A DNA stretch of 17,791 nucleotides from Chloroflexota bacterium (GTDB lineage Bacteria; Chloroflexota; UBA11872; VXOZ01). The translations under genes and the position numbers were made by a program. The stretch spans positions 1 through 17,791 of the forward strand of contig VXOZ01000046.1 in NCBI GenBank assembly GCA_009839775.1, read 5' to 3'. Below the pieces are notes generated by a model, which saw nothing but the letters and a program-made list of their open reading frames with translations, was not told the DNA's origin and made no database searches. Below, piece after piece: positions 7,084 through 14,947 of the stretch; position 1 is the stretch's first letter; the number at the start of each line of letters is the position of its first letter.

Positions 7084-8118
7084 TCACTCTAAATTCAAGT
7101 AGGGCAATTGAATGCCCAGCCCAAGATCCTCCACTGCCCCGACAACGACCTGAGCAGGGATTCCCGCATAGTGTGGAGAAAAAGCATCACTCGGATCGTA
7201 CTGACCGGTGGCATCCACAATAGAGAGGCCAACTACGTAGCCGTCTTCGGACATAACGGGACCACCGCTGTTCCCAGGTCTGGATATCGCGGAATAAAGG
7301 AACAGTTTCTCCCCAGAAAGTGATGTGACCGACGCGTTCGTCACCGCTCCCTGCTGCATCGTCACAGACGCGTCCCGGAGGCCGGGGAGCTTCGGGTAGC
7401 CAAGCGTGTACACGGTCTGAGCCACTACCGGAACTTTAAACAGGGCTCCCTTCAACGGCGACAGCAGCGGGCCGTTCATCCGCACTACCGCCACGTCAAC
7501 CTCGGGGTGTACGTGGACCGATGCCTTGTTGACGATGTACTCGTTGCCCTGAAACACCTGTTTCTCGTCGACTATCATGTCGGACACGACATGACGGCAG
7601 GTAAGGATATGGCTCGAATCGACTATAAGTCCGGTTCCGGCAACTGTCTTGCCATCGCCGTTCGTTCCCGTGATGTGAACCAGACCCGATGCGCACAGCT
7701 TGTAGAGATATTCCGGGCCGAGCACGGGTACCAGACGGAACAAGTCTCGACGAGCTTCCGACGCTGTCAAAAAATACAGGTAGTGATCCTGCAACCCCGC
7801 GACCGAGCGGTTGCCATGGCCCGCATGAACCAGGAGGCCGGTCGACGACATCTGTTCCACGATTTGCACGACGCGGAACGCGTTGGGCGCCTTCGGAAAG
7901 GTTTTATTCACTTCCAGGCATTTGTGGAAATCGCTCACTGTAAGCGGCTCTGGATTCCGTCCGCTTGGAACTTCTTTGTTTATGACCGAGTGGTTGGCGG
8001 CGATGTTTTTGGCGTTAAAGAAATGGCAGGCCAATGCCACCAGCTTGGTCCTGGACTCCAGCCCCCAGGGCGCATTCATCGTGTCGTGACCAAATAACTG
8101 ATTAGATTCCATTGACAT
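7084..8118 (-). CDS. Trypsin-like serine peptidase with N-terminal extension (peptidase 1)
   Basis: This 344-aa protein has an N-terminal region of about 145 aa that I do not recognise; part of it (FRVVQIVEQMSSTGLLVH) looks like a winged-helix motif. A chymotrypsin-fold domain follows. The catalytic triad is readable: His176 in GTGLIVDSSHILTCRHVV, Asp208 in HPEVDVAVVRM and Ser284 in SRPGNSGGPV. No signal peptide is seen, so it should act in the cytoplasm. The ATG at 8118 (AGGT a few bases upstream) is favoured; a TTG at 8121 and an ATG at 8112 are alternatives. It is divergently oriented to the DUF4238 gene. Cytoplasmic trypsin-like peptidases next to nucleases and ATPases are known from bacterial conflict systems, so a role as an activator or effector in defence is plausible but inferred. 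Confidence 0.85.
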   Translation of the reverse strand: MSMESNQLFGHDTMNAPWGLESRTKLVALACHFFNAKNIAANHSVINKEVPSGRNPEPLTVSDFHKCLEVNKTFPKAPNAFRVVQIVEQMSSTGLLVHAGHGNRSVAGLQDHYLYFLTASEARRDLFRLVPVLGPEYLYKLCASGLVHITGTNGDGKTVAGTGLIVDSSHILTCRHVVSDMIVDEKQVFQGNEYIVNKASVHVHPEVDVAVVRMNGPLLSPLKGALFKVPVVAQTVYTLGYPKLPGLRDASVTMQQGAVTNASVTSLSGEKLFLYSAISRPGNSGGPVMSEDGYVVGLSIVDATGQYDPSDAFSPHYAGIPAQVVVGAVEDLGLGIQLPYLNLE

Positions 8119-8211
8119 CAATACCTACCAAGTCCTCTTTTGCCTGAAGAGTATGCCGACAACCAAGGCGGATCAACTTCGGAGACGTTACATCAGAGAT
8201 TCTGACAAATC

Positions 8212-8367
8212 CTAAGCGGCCATATCAGCTGCAATACTCTCAGCGACCTTGGCGCCCGCCGTCTTGTCGACGTTGTTCGGGTCAATGAATACCGTGGCTT
8301 TGTCCAATTCGAGGTCGAGGTGCTGTATGGATCGGAAGTTCCGAATTTCGATTCGTGTCAGGCGCAT
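8212..8367 (-). pseudogene. N-terminal remnant of an OLD/RecF-type AAA ATPase
   Basis: The 51-aa reading begins MRLTRIEIRNFRSIQHLDLE and continues LDKATVFIDPNNVDKT. This is the classic N-terminus of OLD-family and RecF-like ATPases (IxNFRSI, then V.GPNNAGKT). The Walker A motif is damaged: DPNNVDKT replaces GPNNAGKT, losing two glycines. The sequence then turns into an unrelated tail and stops. It is a relic of an overcoming-lysogenisation-type or Gabija-like gene that once lay upstream of peptidase 1 on the same strand. An in-frame extension to 8457 exists but the family similarity starts at this ATG. Confidence 0.65.
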
Positions 8368-8779
8368 TTTGCTCCGCTCTTTACTGCTCTGACCCGACCG
8401 GTTGAAGCGACAGTTGCTGAACAGGTTTCGCATTCGCCACGCGAGTAGCTGTGCCACCGCGCTACCCGTTTCGACAGACTCGAATTGGCTAAAACACGAA
8501 CTTCCATGAGCCCACGCCCGACCGTGGTGCTTTTGGTATTGGCGTGTCGGTGCGTCGTTGAATCCTGCCTTTTCCTAGGCTCTCAGAAATCCTTCCCGGG
8601 CTGCATTCGCTAGCTCTTGCCGAACTTGCAGAGTTGGAGCTACGATGAGTGGAAACCTGAACTTCGCATGGTCATCATGGTGGGCACCGTACACTTTCAA
8701 GGCGAAGGCGAACACTCACTAAGCCAGACACTATGTAGAATCAGAGAGCCACAATTGGCGACTGAAAACTAAAACTGCA
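8368..8779. other. Divergent intergenic region; nothing firm seen
   Basis: This stretch separates the minus-strand ATPase remnant from the plus-strand DUF4238 gene. The first 90 bases form an unrecognised in-frame extension of the remnant. A 25-codon ORF on the plus strand (8645-8722) has GGAG about 6 bases before its ATG and encodes a Trp-rich peptide (core AWSSWWAPY). It is too short to call. I see no clear promoter pair or terminator. Confidence 0.3.
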
Positions 8780-11248
8780 ATGAACCGAATGCGAATTGCA
8801 CGTCAAAATCACTATGTCCCGATATGGTACCAAAAGGGATTTATTCTCGGGCCGAGAAACACACTCCACTACCTGGATCTCGATCCTCCGAAGATTGAAC
8901 TTCCTGATGGCCGCATATTTATCCAAAAAGAGCTTAAACTCCGTTCACCAAAACAAAGTTTCCGAGAGAGGGACCTCTATACAACACGGTTTGGGCGCAT
9001 ATTGAATGACGAGATCGAAAAGTTTCTTTTCGGAGAGATCGATACGAGTGGCGCCACCGCAGTCCGTGCTTTCACCGGTGGTAAGCTGCAAGTAATCCAC
9101 GATAATTTCCAGCGGTTCTTTGAGTACCTAAACGCGCAGAAACTAAGGACTCCGAAGGGTCTCGATTGGATCAAAGGCAGGTATCCTGATCTGATGCAGA
9201 TTGATCTGATGCTAGAATTGCAACACCTACGGCAGATGCATTGTACGATGTGGGTCGAGTGTGTGCGCGAGATCGTTTCGGCCGAGAAGTCAGATGTGAA
9301 GTTCATCGTGACCGATCATCCAGTTACGGCCTATAACCCTGCCTGCGCGCCCACGTCCTCAGCTTGTCAGTATCCCGAAGAACCTGCGATAGATCTAAAG
9401 GGCACGCAGACCGTGTTCGCCCTGGACCCAGATCATTGCCTTATTTTGACCAACCTTGAGTACGCCCAGGATCCAACTGGCGTCAATCTGTTCGCTCCAC
9501 GGCTGAATGCGCGATACTCAAGTTCGACCCTGGCCCGTACGGACACGATGATTCGGGCTCGGATGCTAACTCCTGACGAGGTTGTTTCGATCAATTCTCT
9601 ACTTAAGAGGAGGTCGCGACAGTACCTCGCAGCGTACGAAGAGTCGTGGCTGTTTCCAGAACAAGCGGGATCGATTTCATGGGAAGACATAGGCAAGATT
9701 CTACTGCCTCCCAGCGATATGCTTGGGCAATTCGGTGGAGAACTCTACATTGGCTTTGAGGATGGTTCAACGAAGTATCAAGATGCGTTCGGTCGTACAG
9801 ATACACGCCACGAGTTTCTGAAGAAGAAGGCCCTGGAGACAGAACCTGCACCGAACGATTTATGTGGCTGCGGTAGTGGGCGGAGATTCAAGAAGTGCTG
9901 TAGCGGCGTTGCGATTGAAAATCGGCCGCCGTGGGATGTCTACAGTATCCGCGATCGTAACTTGATATTTTGCGATGCAGTCGTTGACATTCTCGGGTTA
10001 AATAAGGGGAAGACCTGGGAGGACGTGAGGCGGGAGTTGAGTAATGACCAGGTGAAAAGTGTCCACGAGATGATGGAGATGCTATGGCCGAAGGATACCA
10101 ACATCGCCGATTTACTTCCTCGGCCGGACAGGAGGGTATTTCGAACCGTCTACATGGGGTTTATCGATCCGCGGACGATTGCGCTGAGTGTGATCAGTTC
10201 TCTCGCCTACTTCGACGAGATCATGATTCTGAACCCATTCCCGAACCCGGTGTACATCAATCCCGAATTTAGCCCCACGCAATCGCCGGAACAGCACAAA
10301 TCACAGATGCTCAAGAACGTAAGTCTTTTGTTGGCGCTAGAACCGTTTATCGATGCCGGCCTTGTCCATCTGGTTCCAGATCCAATGGAATTCAACACCG
10401 ATTTTCGACACACAATGATGGCCATGGCCAAAGGACGCGGGGCAACCTGGAAAATGAAGCGGGAGGAAATGAAACAGGGGGAAAGATTGGCCAGAGATGA
10501 CTTTGAACGACAGATTTTGCGGATGCCTGAAGAGCAGTTGAGACGATGGGTTCTAAATCGTCAACCCGAAATCGAGTCAGAGTTACTTGAGAGTACAATC
10601 GAGCACATGAAGGCGAAGCTGGCAAACGACCCGCTGGCGCTACTCCAACCCATACAAGCTGAAAAGAACAGTGGGGAAGTGCAATTGTTTCGCATGATGA
10701 CACTTGAGTTCGCTCTTTTCATCGCCCATCTGACAGGAGCTGCTATCTATACGGACGAACCGGCCTGTTGGAGGCAACTGCACGAACACGCGAGCGCACC
10801 TATGCATGCAGGTCAACATTCTCGTTTGGAACCGATCACTGAAAAATTGGCGAACCTTACCTTTGAGATTGAAACCGATCCGCGAATCAATTTGGAGATC
10901 AGGCACGCAGGTAAGTTAGGCCGAATGAGGCGGGTTTTTCGGCGCATTTGGAATGAGGCGCTGACACTCGACGAGAGTGCCGATGTGGATGAGATTGCGG
11001 AACACCTCACGACCAGCCTGGGTAACGCCAGCCTCAAGGCGGGGATTGAGTGGGATACGTGCGCCATAACAACGAGTTTGTCCGCGCGATTTCGACAGCG
11101 CTTCGAGTTATCCGCGCCGGAGGCCGGCTTTAGCATGAACAGTGTCCATCGGTTACTTATCACTTCTGGGCGAACGAACTACATAGAGTTGGTACCGATC
11201 GCTTTGTTTCTTGAGCTTGAGAACGTCGAAGACAAGGGGACAGCGTAG
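8780..11248 (+). CDS. DUF4238 plus SEC-C protein with large unknown C-terminal region
   Basis: This 822-aa protein starts with a DUF4238 signature (ARQNHYVPIWYQKGF, residues 7-21) and keeps typical later elements of that family, such as FIVTDHPV (176-183). A SEC-C zinc-binding motif follows at residues 360-374: CGC at 362-364, then GSGRRFKKCC with Cys373 and Cys374. The last 450 residues are mainly helical in character with no motif I recognise; a conserved-looking block near ILNPFPNPVYINPEF lies at about 490-505. DUF4238 has no established activity, and SEC-C motifs often sit on nucleic-acid or ribosome-associated proteins. There is no signal peptide or membrane segment. The start lacks a clear Shine-Dalgarno; ATG 8789 is an alternative. 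It is followed on the same strand by the NUC endonuclease after 227 bases. Confidence 0.85.
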   Translation: MNRMRIARQNHYVPIWYQKGFILGPRNTLHYLDLDPPKIELPDGRIFIQKELKLRSPKQSFRERDLYTTRFGRILNDEIEKFLFGEIDTSGATAVRAFTGGKLQVIHDNFQRFFEYLNAQKLRTPKGLDWIKGRYPDLMQIDLMLELQHLRQMHCTMWVECVREIVSAEKSDVKFIVTDHPVTAYNPACAPTSSACQYPEEPAIDLKGTQTVFALDPDHCLILTNLEYAQDPTGVNLFAPRLNARYSSSTLARTDTMIRARMLTPDEVVSINSLLKRRSRQYLAAYEESWLFPEQAGSISWEDIGKILLPPSDMLGQFGGELYIGFEDGSTKYQDAFGRTDTRHEFLKKKALETEPAPNDLCGCGSGRRFKKCCSGVAIENRPPWDVYSIRDRNLIFCDAVVDILGLNKGKTWEDVRRELSNDQVKSVHEMMEMLWPKDTNIADLLPRPDRRVFRTVYMGFIDPRTIALSVISSLAYFDEIMILNPFPNPVYINPEFSPTQSPEQHKSQMLKNVSLLLALEPFIDAGLVHLVPDPMEFNTDFRHTMMAMAKGRGATWKMKREEMKQGERLARDDFERQILRMPEEQLRRWVLNRQPEIESELLESTIEHMKAKLANDPLALLQPIQAEKNSGEVQLFRMMTLEFALFIAHLTGAAIYTDEPACWRQLHEHASAPMHAGQHSRLEPITEKLANLTFEIETDPRINLEIRHAGKLGRMRRVFRRIWNEALTLDESADVDEIAEHLTTSLGNASLKAGIEWDTCAITTSLSARFRQRFELSAPEAGFSMNSVHRLLITSGRTNYIELVPIALFLELENVEDKGTA

Positions 11249-11270
11249 TGGTTTTGTTCGACGTGTTGGT

Positions 11271-11299
11271 TTGGCATCGGTACACATACGAATTTTGAT
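11271..11299 (+). promoter_or_regulatory. Weak candidate promoter for the NUC endonuclease gene
   Basis: TTGGCA (11271-11276) and TTTGAT (11294-11299) are separated by 17 bases, matching the sigma70 pattern at 5 of 6 and 4 of 6 positions. It lies just after the stop of the DUF4238 gene, about 180 bases before the endonuclease start. It would let the endonuclease be expressed independently. Confidence 0.25.
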
Positions 11300-11475
11300 A
11301 CCAGTGTATTTAAAAGGGTGATGCGCGAACGTAGAACAACGTCAGTTGGTCACTCCCAGTTTTTCTCCGGTGTTTCTGCGATGCTTGCACCGGAAGATCG
11401 GTGTGTGGATAGTCGAGACGAAGACGGGTGGGAGCCACACTGTTAGAGAGCCGGCCAATTGAGAGGAGCAAAGTC

Positions 11476-12465
11476 ATGCACTGGAGTATCCGGCGAGCCA
11501 TAGTATGCGTTGCTTGCACCGCGCTTTTGACCATGACCTCGGGAGGGTACGCCGGTGACAAAAGGGAATGTACGACTGAGGAGGAGATGGGCGCTGACAA
11601 TCAACTGACGACGATCGCCGAGGACGATGAAAAGAGCAAGGAGCTGATTGAGCAGCACCTGCCTTTTGGTCAGCATATCAGCCGACATACCGCACAGGGC
11701 AAACCAACCAACGAGCAGTTGCTGGTTCAGGGCGGGTACGTGATTTTCCATGACGGAGATTTGCGTACTGCTCTATGGACGGCGCACAGGTTGACGCGTA
11801 CAGACGTAATCGGTGGCGAATGCAAGAAGCGCGTTGAGTGCTTCCGAGCCGACAAACGCCTGCCAGAGAACCAGGCTGCGAGGGAGGAGGACTACGACGA
11901 ACCAATCTTCGATCAGGGCCACATGACGAGTGACCGCGATCTGAGAGATGACCTCACGGAGCAAGTGAACTCGTACGTGATGTCCAACATGTCTCCCCAG
12001 TACGCCGGGTTTAACCGAGGAATTTGGGGAAAGCTAGAAAAATTGGGCCGAGTCTGGGCGAAAAAATACAAGACAATATACGTGACCTCCGGTGCGCTGT
12101 TCGATTTCAACAGAAAGGATGCACGAGACAAGGATGATGCTGCAGCTCGAGTAGGCACTCGAAGCCAGACGGCACGAGTGGCAATCCCCAGCCACTACTA
12201 CAAGGTCTTCCTGCGGTCTGTGGGAGAGCGGTGGTCCACCATCGCGTTCCTGCTAAACCACGACAACAGCACGGGCAGCGGCGGGCGGAAGACAATGAGA
12301 CAAAGACTGGAAGATGCGATCAAATCTCTTGCGTGGATTGAAAAGCGCTCTGAACTCATCTTCCATCCCGACCTTGACCGTAGCCACGTCGACGAGAGCT
12401 TGAACGGGATTGGGTGGGACTTCACGAACAGAAGAGACAAGGATGAGTCCGAATGCGAATCCTAG
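11476..12465 (+). CDS. Exported DNA/RNA non-specific endonuclease (NUC/NucA family)
   Basis: This 329-aa protein opens with a Sec signal peptide (charged MHWSIRR, hydrophobic core, GGYAGD cleavage region around residue 27), so it should act in the periplasm or outside. The beta-beta-alpha metal nuclease core follows. DQGHM at 146-150 carries the catalytic His149. SNMSPQ at 170-175 and FNRGIWGKLE at 179-188 supply the metal-ligand Asn and the downstream Glu. VTSGALF at 203-209 and PSHYYKVFL at 238-246 complete the family pattern. The usual DRGH is DQGH, so the Arg common in NucA/Serratia-type enzymes is Gln. I chose ATG 11476 because GAGAGGAG lies 7 bases upstream and the signal peptide starts there. 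It may be a self-immunity, anti-DNA-uptake or effector nuclease. Confidence 0.9.
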   Translation: MHWSIRRAIVCVACTALLTMTSGGYAGDKRECTTEEEMGADNQLTTIAEDDEKSKELIEQHLPFGQHISRHTAQGKPTNEQLLVQGGYVIFHDGDLRTALWTAHRLTRTDVIGGECKKRVECFRADKRLPENQAAREEDYDEPIFDQGHMTSDRDLRDDLTEQVNSYVMSNMSPQYAGFNRGIWGKLEKLGRVWAKKYKTIYVTSGALFDFNRKDARDKDDAAARVGTRSQTARVAIPSHYYKVFLRSVGERWSTIAFLLNHDNSTGSGGRKTMRQRLEDAIKSLAWIEKRSELIFHPDLDRSHVDESLNGIGWDFTNRRDKDESECES

Positions 12466-12683
12466 GGGTGCATCTGATTGGGGTGGCCATGATCAAGGAC
12501 ATAGAGCTTCGGGGCTGGATCGCCGTGGGTGTTACCGGTAATAAAACGCGGTGCCTCTGCGTATAACATCCCGGAAAATCACAACGTTGCAAGAGGTCAG
12601 ATCGAAACGATCTGAGAATACCGACCTTGGGGATGGCAAGCCTCCGCAACAATGACAATACCTTGGGGAAAATTACTTTTTTA
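12466..12683. other. Intergenic stretch after the endonuclease, with one small hairpin
   Basis: I see no gene here. The only structure is a perfect 8-bp stem TCAGATCG/CGATCTGA with an AAA loop at 12597-12615. It is not followed by a U-tract on either strand, so it is not an obvious intrinsic terminator. It could be an operator-like site or a weak terminator for the endonuclease transcript. Confidence 0.35.
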
Positions 12684-12822
12684 CGACAGAGGTAACCGTT
12701 CGGTCGCGGGGTGATGAGGAATAGGAAAACACCAGCTGAAGCCAGCTACACCGCGCAATTCCTACAAATGTTTCCGGCATCGACTAAGTTATCACCCAGC
12801 CGCCGAACGGTTACCCTTGTCG
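12684..12822. repeat. 139-bp imperfect palindrome (MITE-like or structured RNA)
   Basis: Arms of 32 bases at 12684-12715 and 12791-12822 are inverted repeats matching at 27 of 32 positions, including 13 consecutive bases GGTAACCGTTCGG. The interior has further nested arms, AGGAAT (12717-12722) with ATTCCT (12758-12763) and AGCT (12734-12737) with AGCT (12744-12747), so the whole segment can fold into one long hairpin or cruciform. It contains no ORF. The GTAAC...GTTAC ends recall IS66-type termini, but the symmetry continues outside them and I see no flanking direct repeat. Confidence 0.7.
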
Positions 12823-12892
12823 AATGAATATCTCATCGACTTTCTCGCCCATTTAGACGCGGTGAGGTGTTTTCATCGGCCATCGAAATTTC

Positions 12893-13051
12893 TTAATTCA
12901 AAAGAACATAATCGTCCGTGCCCAAGCGCCACGTGACCCTTTTGACCTCATATTCTTTTTCATTTGGCGAAATCGTCGCGAAGGCAATATCTTCTGATTG
13001 ATGTGTAGACAAGAGCGTGTCGTCACCTAGCCTGAAAAGTGCGAAACCGTG
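12893..13051 (-). other. In-frame protein-like extension after the peptidase 2 stop codon
   Basis: Directly after the TGA of peptidase 2 (13052-13054) the same frame stays open for 52 codons to a TAA at 12893-12895. The translation is protein-like, not random: FALFRLGDDTLLSTHQSEDI is followed by AFATISPNEKEYEVKRVTWR and LGTDDYVLLN. The stop context is TGA followed by C, known to be leaky. This may be a readthrough tail, a recent nonsense mutation, or chance. No start codon with a Shine-Dalgarno suggests an independent gene. Confidence 0.45.
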
Positions 13052-13966
13052 TCAGAAGTCCACGTTATCGGAATCGAGGGTGGGTGCAAAAGTGGAAAAA
13101 TCAGGAAGACCGCCCAACATTGTGGCCCATCCTGTCCCAGGCTGGCCGTCGCCGGGCCCAAGCGAGCGGCTGACGATGCCGATCACCTCGCCATTTGAAT
13201 TGAGTACCGGTCCTCCGCTCATACCAGAGGACCAGTTCGCTTGAACCTCGAACACAGGTGTTAGGTTTGTATCGTCTCGACCGTCGCGCAAAAGACTCTT
13301 GACCGTACCATAGGCTGCGTACATTTGCTCACTTATAGTGGTACGGGCTTCGATCACAGATCCTTCAAAGGCTTCTATTTCCGGGAAACCAAGCGCAACG
13401 ACCTGTTCTCCAACCATGGGACAAGGTGGACGAGATCGAAATGGAAGATTACGGATGAGATCGAGATTCGCTCCCTTTGTGGCCATTACGGTCAGGTCTA
13501 TTGGGCAAAGTTCAACCTTCCCTTGAAGAGCGGCCATTGGGTCGTCTTTCTCAAGCGCATTTGCCCACAGACTCGCGACACGAGGCATAGCATTCGGAGG
13601 AACAATGGGTGTTCCGTAGATAGCGCCCATTCCGAGCAAGACAACTAAACCTTCGTCGTCAGGCATCTTCACTTTGTATTGGTTATTTCCTGTTTTGCGC
13701 CGAACCGCTTTATCTCTCTCCTTGGCGACCAGGTGGTCGGCAGAAATGAACTTACCCCATGGGTCAAGGGAAAATGCAGATCCCAATCCTTCGAGATGAC
13801 CATCTTTATACATCCAGAATACCGGGACAACTGCTTTTCTCAAGTCAAAGTATGAATCTACCTTGAATCGTTCAGGGCTTTCGCAATCAAGTGGCACCAA
13901 CTCCTGGGGTGGGCAATCCTGATCATGAGGCTCGCAGAGCCTGACTACTATTGGTTTGAATGCCAT
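13052..13966 (-). CDS. Trypsin-like serine peptidase (peptidase 2)
   Basis: This 304-aa protein has a chymotrypsin-fold peptidase domain filling most of the chain. The triad is visible as His78 in GKFISADHLV, Asp157 in CPIDLTVMA and Ser250 in WSSGMSGGPV, with the oxyanion glycines intact. The N-terminal 40 residues contain several Cys and no signal peptide, so it should be cytoplasmic. It is clearly different from peptidase 1: it lacks the long N-terminal region and has the serine loop GMSGGP instead of GNSGGP. It is convergent with the endonuclease and divergent from the LDPDNG-protein gene. The start has only a weak GGA upstream. The frame continues past its TGA with 52 protein-like codons. 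Confidence 0.85.
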   Translation of the reverse strand: MAFKPIVVRLCEPHDQDCPPQELVPLDCESPERFKVDSYFDLRKAVVPVFWMYKDGHLEGLGSAFSLDPWGKFISADHLVAKERDKAVRRKTGNNQYKVKMPDDEGLVVLLGMGAIYGTPIVPPNAMPRVASLWANALEKDDPMAALQGKVELCPIDLTVMATKGANLDLIRNLPFRSRPPCPMVGEQVVALGFPEIEAFEGSVIEARTTISEQMYAAYGTVKSLLRDGRDDTNLTPVFEVQANWSSGMSGGPVLNSNGEVIGIVSRSLGPGDGQPGTGWATMLGGLPDFSTFAPTLDSDNVDF

Positions 13967-14123
13967 GGAATGATTATTTCCGCAAAGTTTAAGAACTAGA
14001 ATAATTCCTGAAATATGGCCAAGCCACTAACAATAATGTTTATTGAATCGAATACCAGTATCTCTTATCAGTTTATTGGCGTACATTCCAACCCAAGACT
14101 CAAAATTACATGGAGACCGTAAG

Positions 14124-14861
14124 ATGCAAGAACGTTACCTTGGAGATGTGCATGACTTCGTGAAATACGCTTTGTTGCGGTTCATGCGAGATGCTCTTGG
14201 GCTCCGGATTGGAGTGAATTGGTACCTGACTTGCCCTGAAGATTTAGGCGACAGTGGCAGCAACGATGGAGAACAACGATACCACTTGAAAAAGGGAGAG
14301 TGGGAAAAATGGGACGGCAACCTCTTTAAGCGTATCCTCCACTTCGAGCATTCTGTCGAGCGGCGTCTCGACCGCATCAGGATGTTGGGCATTTTACCGG
14401 CTGACACCCTCTATTTTGAAGACATTGTCCCAGTCGAAGTGAAAGAACGCTGTTCTTGGCATCAACGTGCTCGATCAATCTTTACCGACACTGACTTGGT
14501 TTTCCTGGACCCGGATAACGGATTCCAAGTCAAATCCATGAAACCTAAAGAAAGTCCGAAGTACTCCTTTTTCCAAGAAGCGGTTGATTTCCTACTTATG
14601 GATAAAGTCGTTGTCGGTATTCAATTTGCTCGGCAATGCGACCCCAAAGAATGGGGGATCACACGAAGAGAGCAGCTTCATGCTCTAGCGGGAAATCGAG
14701 ATATACTGCCCATCGTCAGGGGACGGGTGTCCTCGAATATTTTGTTTTTGACGCTTGCACCGCCGCAACGGGTAAAACCAGTTAGAAAGGCTCTCTTTGA
14801 TTTCGCTAACCGTAGTCTAAAGTTTGCCAGAGACAAGAGAAGGGCAGAAATAATCACCTGA
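14124..14861 (+). CDS. Uncharacterised protein with GDVHDFVKYALLR and LDPDNG motifs
   Basis: This 245-aa protein has no function that I know. Its features look strongly conserved: GDVHDFVKYALLR at residues 7-19, IGVNWYLT at 29-36, a WH pair at 112-113, and a beta-strand-plus-loop LVFLDPDNG at 125-133. Further ones are VVGIQFARQCDP and a C-terminal strand SSNILFLTLAPP. The LDPDNG loop and the N-terminal D..K..LLR pattern are reminiscent of small Rossmann-like methyltransferases such as RlmJ or of TcmP-type proteins, but no SAM-binding glycine loop is obvious. I chose ATG 14124 (TGGAG about 9 bases upstream) over an in-frame ATG at 14043 whose added residues look unrelated. A weak TTGAAT/TATCAG pair with a 17-base spacer lies at 14043-14071. 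It is probably an island gene of separate origin. Confidence 0.8.
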   Translation: MQERYLGDVHDFVKYALLRFMRDALGLRIGVNWYLTCPEDLGDSGSNDGEQRYHLKKGEWEKWDGNLFKRILHFEHSVERRLDRIRMLGILPADTLYFEDIVPVEVKERCSWHQRARSIFTDTDLVFLDPDNGFQVKSMKPKESPKYSFFQEAVDFLLMDKVVVGIQFARQCDPKEWGITRREQLHALAGNRDILPIVRGRVSSNILFLTLAPPQRVKPVRKALFDFANRSLKFARDKRRAEIIT

Positions 14862-14947
14862 AATGGTTTTCTTTCTTGAGACATCAAACTGTTTTCCTCA
14901 GCCGTGAAATCTTGTTATCCTATTGATATTATTACTGAATAGGGCGA

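Noticed and set aside
7507..8097. 196-codon plus-strand frame opposite peptidase 1
   Set aside because: The opposite strand encodes an intact serine peptidase with its full triad, so this is its shadow.
12489..12566. 25-codon ORF after the endonuclease
   Set aside because: Very short, no good ribosome site and no recognisable sequence.
12597..12615. Hairpin TCAGATCG/CGATCTGA as an intrinsic terminator
   Set aside because: No run of T follows the stem on either strand, so a Rho-independent terminator is not supported.
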